64,000 bases of DNA from Fusarium oxysporum f. sp. lycopersici 4287 (Eukaryota > Ascomycota > Sordariomycetes > Hypocreales > Nectriaceae), in the NCBI RefSeq assembly GCF_000149955.1, contig NC_030986.1, positions 3,101,185 through 3,165,184 on the forward strand. Reading direction: 5' to 3'. The notes beneath the pieces are model-generated. The model saw only the letters and a list, made by a program, of their open reading frames with translations. It was not told the origin of the DNA and searched no databases. Shown here piece by piece: positions 56,243-64,000 of the stretch. Positions within the stretch are counted from its first letter, which is position 1, and each line of letters starts with the position of its first letter. The position numbers and the translations under genes were made by a program.

Positions 56243-57960
56243 ATGGCTGCACCAAAAATGTAGGTTACGATGCCAACTCACTACTCACTTGTACGGACTG
56301 ACAATTCTCATGAAGTATTGTCTTGGGCAGCCTCAATGGCCAGCTTGAACCGGCGTTCAAGAAGCTAGCGACATTACACACCAAAAACAGCTTCTCCATG
56401 GCCATCCTCACTGGCGATGTCTTCAGCGCAACCCAAGACGATGACTCTGTGAATGCGCTTCTAGATGGGGCCATTGAAGTCCCTCTACCAACCTATTTCA
56501 CCATTGGAACCCACCCACTCCCACCTCGTATTGCTGCTAAGGTTGAAGCCGAGGAGGAGATCTGCGAGAACCTACATTTCCTAGGCAAGCGCAGCATTAC
56601 CAAGACATCTGATGGTGTGAGGATTGTCGTCTTGGGTGGCCAATTGGATGCCAACCTCATTGCAGGACTATCTAAGGAACAGCACCTCCCATTCCACACA
56701 GCGGATGACGCAAAGAGCCTGCGCGGCGCGAACAACGCTGATATTCTCCTGACGTCAATATGGCCAGCAAGTGTCTGGACTGGCTCTCAGGTTGCGCTCG
56801 ATCCCACAAGCCAAGCGTCACTCACCGTTTCGGACAACGTTGCAGAACTATGTGCAGCGCTCAAACCGCGCTATCACTTAACAACTTCACCAGAAGCCTT
56901 CTTCTACGAACGAGAGGCTTTCGTTCACCCCACCGAGAAGGAAACGGATAATACCTGCATCACTCGCTTCATTTCAATGGCCCCTTTCGGCAATGACGCC
57001 AAAGCAAAGTCTTTGTACGCTTTTAGTCTCAACAAAGGAGATGCTTCAGTACCCCCCGGCGCGACAGCCTCGCCGTTCAACCCTAAGACTAAGAAGCGTG
57101 CACCGAAGGATGATTCTTACAGCCGATACGGGGGCGATGATAACAACAGAGGCCATAGAGGCCGACGCCAGAAGCAGCGCCATCGGTCGCCACCTCCGGG
57201 TCCTGATCGATGTTACTTCTGTCTCTCCAATCCCAACCTATCGGCCCACATGTGCTGTAGTATCGGCGACGACGCCTACATCTCCACGGCCAAAGGTCCT
57301 TTGCCAACCTCGAACACATTTGCAGAGCAAGGCCTTGCCTTTCCAGGCCACTTGATCATCATTCCATTACCACACAACCCTACAATACCTAGCATCGGTC
57401 CTGTCACTGATCCAGCAGGAGAAGCCGCAAAAACCTACAACGAAATGACACGATTCCGAGAAGCTGTTCAGGCTATGATTGCCTCCAAGAGCTCACACAA
57501 GCTCGGCGTCGTGACGTGGGAGATCAGCCGAGAGCGCAATGTTCACCTTATCTGGCAACTAATGCCTCTCGCAGCCGATCTCGTTCGCAAAGGCGTTGCG
57601 GAAGCCGCTTTCAAGGTCGAGGCGGAGAATCAGTCTCTTCCAGCATTCACCGCTCGGGAGCTCACGCTCGAACAGCAGGCCGAGTCAGGGGGTGACTTCT
57701 TCCGCGTATGGCTCTGGGCGGACGATGGTGAGGACCGTATTAAGGGCAAAGCCCTCGTCATGCCTCTGCCCTCAGACATGCGCTTCGATCTTCAATTCGG
57801 ACGTCGTGTGTTAGCTAAGCTTCTTGGTCTTGAAAGTCGCCTGGTATGGAAGGATTGTGAACAGACCGTTGAGGAGGAGACGAAAGACGTCGAGGCTTTT
57901 CGGGCGGCGTTCAAGGAATGGGATTTCACACTTCAAGAGGGTGAAGAAGCTGCCACTTGA
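56243..57960 (+). CDS. DRN1: Drn1/CWF19-like protein 1, lariat-debranching-associated factor, 553 aa
   Basis: A 17-nt first exon (56243-56259) encodes MAAPK and part of the next codon; a 56-nt intron leads to the second exon (56316-57960), giving MAAPKIIVLGSLNGQL. The N-terminal metallophosphatase-like domain matches that of Dbr1-related proteins (FSMAILTGDVF, LPTYFTIGTHPLPPRI). After a basic, Arg/Gly-rich linker come the CwfJ C-terminal domain 1 (DRCYFCLSNPNLSAHM, then GHLIIIPLPHNPTI) and domain 2 (FFRVWLWADDG, RFDLQFGRRVLAKLLGL). The family acts with debranching enzyme Dbr1 and late spliceosome factors in intron turnover in the nucleus. All expected blocks are present. Confidence 0.93.
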
Positions 57961-59435
57961 GTTCTTCGGTTTTGTATACTATATCAGATGCATGGGCGGC
58001 GTTTAAAAGAACGGGTTTTGGGTGAAATTTCTTCATTTAAGGGGCCGTTGTTTTTTCCCATCTGGTCTGAGAGGCTCTGAATAGCGATGCGTAATAGATG
58101 CCCGTCTTAGACGACTACGCAATACTGTATCGAGAAATTGACTCTTTGATCAAATAATACGGTGTGTCTGACTGACTAGAAGCCCTCGCAGCCATATGAA
58201 CCAGCATTTGATGTCACGCCCTTTCGCGAAATCGCGACAAAACTCAATCACGTCAAGAAGCAGCACGTTAACTTTTAACTGTTTTGTCCCTCGATTTTCA
58301 GGTATCTAGCCAGGGGTACTCCTCAATGTCAAGTGATGCACAACTAGCAAAACCACTTTTCGCCAGCCATGTGCATCTTGCTGCTCCGCCAGCTAGATTT
58401 ACAGAAAGTATCGCAGTATCAATCTTTCATGATACTGCGACATTGCGGCCTGTGCCTATTACGGACAGAACATAAATACATTCCAGGCCTGAGGGTGATA
58501 TGTAATTCCCATCTTCCCAACATTTCTCTTGCGGGAAGGGTTTGTTTGAATATGTAGTGAAGAACAAAAAAAAAGAGGTGAACCATTCCCGTTTTGTAAG
58601 GTCAGGGGGTATAGGTGCGACAATATGCGCAGATGGGATGTTATAGGTAGGTATCCATGATTCTAGGATACTGGTATCAAAAAGACTGTCGAATAGGGTA
58701 CCGAGTGACAGATGCGAGTCATGCTGGGCCTGGCCACGGTATGGCTTCTGTAAAAAGGGGTATTCTGTGTCCCCTAGGGTGAAGCCACTGAGAGGCCGAG
58801 ACATCTGGTATCGAAATGTCTATTGCGAACAGCGCCACAGTCGTCGGGGAAAGCTTGTTCCCGAGACACGTTTTAGAAGCCAAAAATGCAAGTCCGGAAA
58901 TCGCCAAAGCAGATGCAGTTGAGTGAAAAGAAAGGAAAGAATAATGCGCGCCCTAATGCAGAATGGGAGTAAGTTGGCTCCTTGGTGAATGAGGTTCCAT
59001 CATTGGACCATGTAAAGCGTGAAAAGTTGAAAACCATGAATGGGTCTGTCTGCTGATGCGTAAAACGTAGAAAAAGGAAAATAAGTCGATGAGTGAGAAC
59101 TCGTGTCAGTGATCTAAAAGCGAAGAAGTCGTTGCGGTCGTGGTGGTGCTATGAGCATGAGAATGATTAATCGTAGTGAAGATTAGTTGAAAGGACAAGT
59201 TGTCAAAGCAGACCAAAGCATATATTACTGGCTTTTGAAGCGCCGCGGTCGGATTGGCCGTTGGATTCATCAAAGTGGATGGGATAGAATGAAGGATCCC
59301 CTTGACAACATTGTTGGGAGGAGACGGTAGAGAGGAATGACCATAGACCAGAAGTAGCAGACAAGGTGAAACCAGCACCGATAGAGTCCAACTCTACCAC
59401 GTGCAAAACAGACCAAGTCGTAAAGATCAAAACGT
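57961..59435. other. Convergent 3' intergenic region
   Basis: This 1.5-kb stretch lies between the stop codons of DRN1 and the Cdc25 gene. It contains short frames on both strands without motifs. It probably holds a long 3' UTR of the Cdc25 gene, but no RNA gene is visible. Confidence 0.5.
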
Positions 59436-61299
59436 CTAATAAGAGGCCATACGGCGAGCATGTGATCGGTCGCCAATCATAGGGGAGGCACCAAGGAGGG
59501 ACATTGGTGCATGAAGATTTCGTGACTGAGGCCTGCTGGGAGCAGTTGGTGACTCGTCCACACAAGGCTCACGTTGGCCAAAAGCAAAAGTCGCGGCACG
59601 GCTGAGACCTTTACGAGATTTCAATCGGCCCATCTCGCGTTCGCAAGTGCGCTGGTGAGCCTCATCGGACATCTCAACGTATTCTTGAGGATAGCAACGA
59701 CCCCGGTGTTCAGTGAAGAAGCCCGAATATCCACCGTCTAGAATGTAGACTTCGGGATATGTAAGTTTGGGGTAGAATTCAGCATTCACAGTGCGGTCCT
59801 CAGATCGAACATGACGAGCCATCAGGGGGGCACGGTGGGCTGAGTACTCGCAGTGGAAGATGAGAAGCGTCCGTCCATCCATAGGAGTCTGGAAGAGCTG
59901 ATTTGTGAGCAGGTCCTTATCATTGTAGTTGACAGCACCGTCAATGTGGCCACCCTCGTACTCATACTCAAACCGGCAGTCGATCACAATCTTTTGGTCG
60001 AAGTGGGAGCTGTACTTGCCATCCAAGACGTCGACGAGTGTCTCTCGAGTGATGCGAGGAATGGTATCGGTGGGGTCTTCCAAGAGGAAATGGGGGAGGA
60101 CGGGCTCTTGAGCCTCCTCTACATCCATAACCGATTGAAGCGCGGAGGATGTGGTCTCCTCTCCCTCTGAATTGCTCTTCATTACGTCAGCGGGATGCTC
60201 GAACATGCTTAATGACCGACGGAACTGCTTTCGATTTCTGAGAAAGGGATTGGACTGTCGCCGGGAATGTGAGTTCATGGAAGGAGAGCCATTGCTGCGA
60301 GAGCATGCATTGAAGTTGAGGAATTGGGGTCTAGTGCGGCCGATAGAAAGACCAGGGCATGGGCTGTTGGCAGATGCGGGTCTGCGCTCCTGAGGTGGTG
60401 ATGCCGACTCGAAACATTCGCTGAGAGACAGGTTGGAGCTGGTATGGTTCAGGCGAGAGCCAGCACCGAAGCGGAACGGAGGCAGCTCCGTGTCAGCCTG
60501 GCGACTCGGTACCGCCGTGGTACTGAAACCCTTCATCCGGGTTAGGGATGGTCTTCGTGGGACAGCTATTCTACGGTTTCTAAAAGACGTCAGTTGGAGT
60601 TCCAGGAGGAATGTGGGAATATGAGACTGACTCAGCCATGATGGGCTTGGGAGGTTCCAAGGAAGACTGCCGAGAGATAGGAGCCGGTGAATCAAGAACC
60701 ATTTCATCGTCAGCGGCTGGTGTAGTCCCCGGAGTTGGAGAAGTTATCTCGAACTGGGTGAAGAAAGGTGTCTTGTGAGGCAGAGGTGATACCTCCATCA
60801 ACTCCTTGAGCTCGGCCAGTGGGGCGGGCGACGAGGATGGCAATGGGGGAGTCGTGACTGAATCTGTAGGAACATGCCAATTAGCCACGAGGTTCTGTGT
60901 TCTAGACCTTGTTGGTCTTGCTCACCGCGACCTTCCAAGCTGCCCATCATGCCAGCAGTGAAGAGTGCTCTTCTGGGAGTGGGGAACTGAGGACTGGGAG
61001 TATGTTAGCCAAGACACTGTAAACCGATTACCAGGCGCCGCAACAAACCTCGAATCGCTGTCAAGTCGGAAGTTCTGTGAAAGATCAGCAGCCAAACTCG
61101 CAGCGGGCGAGGAGCCTCGTACGTCCTTGACGTTGAAATAGTCTCCAGAATGCTTGTGCATTTGCTCGCGTAGACTCATGCTTGCAGATGTGACAGATGA
61201 TGTAGAGTAATGAGGGTGCCCGCGAAAGACATCTCGACTACCCCAACTAGGGAGCATGGACGGGCGGTGTAACGCCGCCAGAGGTGAAGAGGCTTCCAT
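59436..61299 (-). CDS. cdc25: Cdc25-type M-phase inducer phosphatase (NimT/Mih1), 564 aa
   Basis: Four exons (61049-61299, 60926-60993, 60632-60863, 59436-60579) are joined by introns of 55, 62 and 52 nt; the frame totals 565 codons with the stop. The N-terminal half is Ser/Pro-rich with many possible CDK and 14-3-3 sites (for example QFPTPRRALFTAG, RRQSNPFLRNRKQFRRS). The C-terminal rhodanese/Cdc25 domain has VIDCRFEYEYEGGHIDGAVN and the active-site loop HCEYSAHRAP (HCx5R), then YPEVYILDGGYSGFF. The enzyme removes the inhibitory Tyr phosphate from Cdk1 and so triggers mitosis. The first intron has a GTTTGT donor and intron 3 a GTCAGT donor, both slightly unusual. Confidence 0.95.
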
Positions 61300-64000
61300 T
61301 GTGAATGATGGTAATGAAGCAGCGGGACGATTCGAGGGAACCCGGGTTTAATCGAGTTCTGTCGAAGCACGTCAGCTACTAAGAGCTACTCGATATCGAA
61401 GACACGGCGATGGAGGACTGGAGAGGTAGTTCTGCAGTAAGTCAATGCTGCAGTAACACCTCTATAACGGTATCGAACGAGCGTCTGGGCAAATGCCTTG
61501 AAGCCAAGGTTTGTACAGATTGAATTGTATTAAAATCGACTCGTGGGCGAACCAAGTATTAGATGAATGATGGGAGATTAGCTCGTGGCGGGGTTTCGAC
61601 GATAGCGTGTGACGGTCGTTATAATCGTTCGAATGACATTTGAAAGAGGGGCGAACAAGACTCGATAGAGACGTAATCGTGAATGCGTCCGACGACAGGG
61701 AGAGTCGTCGCCTTTACGATTATGAGGCGAAGAGTCAAGTTGAGTCGAGAAGACGTCGAGGTCTTAGTCTATCTCGAGAGGGATCGAGATGGTTAAGCTG
61801 AGCCAGACCAAGTGCCAAATTGACCAGGGGTGGGCGTTGCTGAGCGGATGGCAGAGGACCAGAGGACCAAATCGCACAGGTCTCAAATACGCACAGTACA
61901 GTACAGGCAATGCTAGTACCAAGGAAAAGATAAGGTTACTGAGTACCGTAATGCTAAAACTAGCACACCGAGACAGACAGAAAGCCTTTTTCCAAGAACG
62001 AGAATTGTATTTCCCCCGTGTTTCTTGTCTTTCAATGCTTTCCCCTTTTTTTTCTTTATATCGACCACTGGTGAGAACCTGTTCGATATCCGAGGGTGGG
62101 CTTCGAGTTCAAGCTAGTTAGTGCTGCTGTTGGCTGGATCGAAGAAGGACTGATATGGGGTCCAATTGATTAGAAGAACGAGCGGTTGTCTAAGTTGGAT
62201 ATAAAGATGGCTAGCCGTAACCGTATTTGCCTTTTGGAGAGACTGTCGGACGGGATGGGTGGGAAAGGGGAGCAAAGTGAAGATGTGAATGCGGGAGCTG
62301 AAGCCTTTTGAATGGATTCAACCAAGCCCAGTCCAGGCAAAGGCTTGTCTGGTTGGAGTTTTTTCCCAGGCGATTCCCACCAAGGTTGTTAGGGGTGATT
62401 TGGGAGCGTGCTGGGGCCTTGGGGTCGCTGGGGAGCACCGACTTACAGTGGAGTTTAGTGGACGAAAGCTGCACGCCCAGTGCAATGAAGGGAGAGGTGT
62501 GAGGGTATGAAAGGGGCGTGTCGAGCCAAGTCCACCAAGATCCCCCATTGGATAGATGCCGTGCCTTCGGTGGGCACCTCACTTTCTCACTTGCACCTTC
62601 AGGGCCTCAAGGCAAGGCACAAGGTACCGGGCAGCACAACAGAGCTCCCGTAAGTCGTTTTGCGTCCTGCAGCAAAGGCCTGCACTGCTGAAGCAAATCA
62701 CATCTCTCGCCAGTCCCCTCCCCAGCCGGTCTACTGCCCACTTACCAGGTATCTTTCGATTCTGAATGGACGTCGCCCCGGAGGACAGCGCGCGGTTGCT
62801 CAGCGGAGGTGGGGATGTCACCTTGGACCTTTGGGGCCATCCTTGTCCTGGATTCGTCTGGCGCTTAACAGAACAAGACCAGGGCATTATAGGCACTTTA
62901 CGTAGTATGGTAAGGTCAAGCAGCACCTCAGTTAAGGTACCGTGCGGGAGCTTGTCCTTGGCCAAGGCAGGGCAGGGCAGGGCAGAGCTATGCTATGCTA
63001 TACTTGTGAAGCTGTGCCTTGAATTGGATGATGTGCAGTTGAATTTGGATGTTTTGCATCAAACTTGGTTCTGTCAGACTTTGCTCGATTGGCAGACGAG
63101 ATAATCTTGTTTACTTTCCTTGGATAACCTTTGATAGCGTCTTGGGTAAGGTAAGGCATCCTGATTGACATTTGTGTCTTTCGACTCTGTCATGTGCATT
63201 CCCGGCTTCTAGAGCTTCCATTTACCATTATGGATCCATTGCACAGACATAAACGTCAGGGCAGTTCCAGTTCGCATAAAGAATACCACCCATAGAGTCA
63301 TGATAAATTAAACAGTTGCCGATGAATACTCGACAAACTTCCATGACAGCGATAAACGCCATCTACTTGCTGGTATTGTCTCAAACTCATATCGCAAGAG
63401 ATTCGACTCTTGGCTATTGATAGACTATCTCATCGTCTTTGTTCATCTCGATTTAGCACAGATATATCGACAAACTTGATCCCATTGCGTGAATGATCGA
63501 CCGTTTATTTTCGACACCCATTCCCCTGGTCAGCCTTGACGCACGCAACACATCCAATCGATGGATATCTTACACAATTGCTCAATGCGTTTCTCTCTGC
63601 CATCAGCCATGCACCGACCAACCGGGTTACATCATCCCCCTAGGATAAGAAGCGGTGAGGGCATCGACATGTGTAATAAAGTATACTTACACCCATGCGT
63701 CCTCCCGACCCGCGACGCTGGATATGTTAATTCAACAGCTGGATCCATGACCATGCGTCGTCCCAGTAACATGAATGAGAAGACAAGACAGGAGATGAGT
63801 TATCACGAGAATGGCGACAAGAAAAGGAGAATCAAATATTCCCAAAGCATGGACACCGCTGCCTGCATAAACGTTGAACAAAGAAACTCACCCTGCAGCT
63901 GAGACTTTGTTGAAGCCATATTGATGGGCAGTCTCAAAGAGATCAACCTCGAAAACAATCCACAATAAGTCACTACCTAAAAGGGTTCAAAGATAAAGTG
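61300..64000. other. 2.7-kb region upstream of the Cdc25 gene with no confident gene
   Basis: The segment next to the Cdc25 start probably contains a long promoter and 5' leader. Several frames of 60-128 codons (for example 62579-62965 minus) overlap on both strands without family resemblance. Near the right edge a minus-strand ATG at 63919 followed by a good donor (GTGAGT at 63891-63886) could be the first exon of a gene, but I found no convincing following exon. Confidence 0.45.

Noticed and set aside
62211..62965. Minus-strand frames of 123 and 128 codons upstream of the Cdc25 gene
   Set aside because: Opposite-strand frames of similar length overlap them, and composition is not protein-like.
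63887..63919. Possible first exon of a minus-strand gene (MASTKSQLQ then a GTGAGT donor) at the right edge
   Set aside because: The donor is good, but the only following candidate segment (near 63690-63725) gives a short peptide without any family resemblance, so no gene could be built.

Overview
The window is nuclear DNA of a filamentous ascomycete, most likely a member of the Fusarium oxysporum species complex. The evidence is short (about 45-85 nt) GT-AG introns with CTAAC/CTGAC branch sites, HET and Zn2Cys6 genes, and a Cel7A cellobiohydrolase (30683-32354) whose sequence matches, as far as I can recall it, the published F. oxysporum enzyme. Gene models were built by eye: exon joins were accepted only when the reading frame and family motifs continued across them.

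Layout. 1-17 kb: 5' part of a Vps9-type Rab GEF, a tRNA-Leu(UAA) with a 13-nt intron, a DUF4291 gene convergent with a HET-domain gene, a short-chain dehydrogenase, an 87-residue V-ATPase subunit f homologue, a GPI-anchored Cu-only superoxide dismutase, a NifS-like protein related to molybdenum-cofactor sulfurase, and a conserved protein of unknown function. 17-33 kb: two Zn2Cys6 regulators separated by a 3 kb gap, an MFS sugar transporter and the secreted cellobiohydrolase. 35-40 kb: an Sfh1/SNF5 chromatin-remodelling subunit, a small CAP-superfamily protein and the mitochondrial Hsp70 escort protein Zim17. 47.9-61.3 kb: housekeeping genes Utp20, Drn1/CWF19L1 and the Cdc25 phosphatase.

The most interesting segment is 40.5-47.6 kb. 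Four neighbouring genes look like a catabolic cluster: a MmgE/PrpD-family dehydratase, a Dal5-type MFS transporter, a Zn2Cys6 regulator and a small PEP mutase/2-methylisocitrate-lyase-like enzyme. Each carries inactivating damage: a nonsense codon in the dehydratase, an N-terminal deletion plus frameshift in the transporter, two nonsense codons and a frameshift in the regulator (one stop replaces a zinc-binding cysteine), and a one-base deletion in the lyase. The long genes around them are intact, so this looks like coordinated decay and not poor sequence quality. The upstream region of each of the four genes carries the palindrome CGGAATTCCG or a one-base variant 140-230 bp from the start codon, and I found the perfect form nowhere else in the window. 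This suggests a pathway-specific regulon, probably for a tricarboxylate or alkyl-citrate type substrate, that has been lost in this strain.
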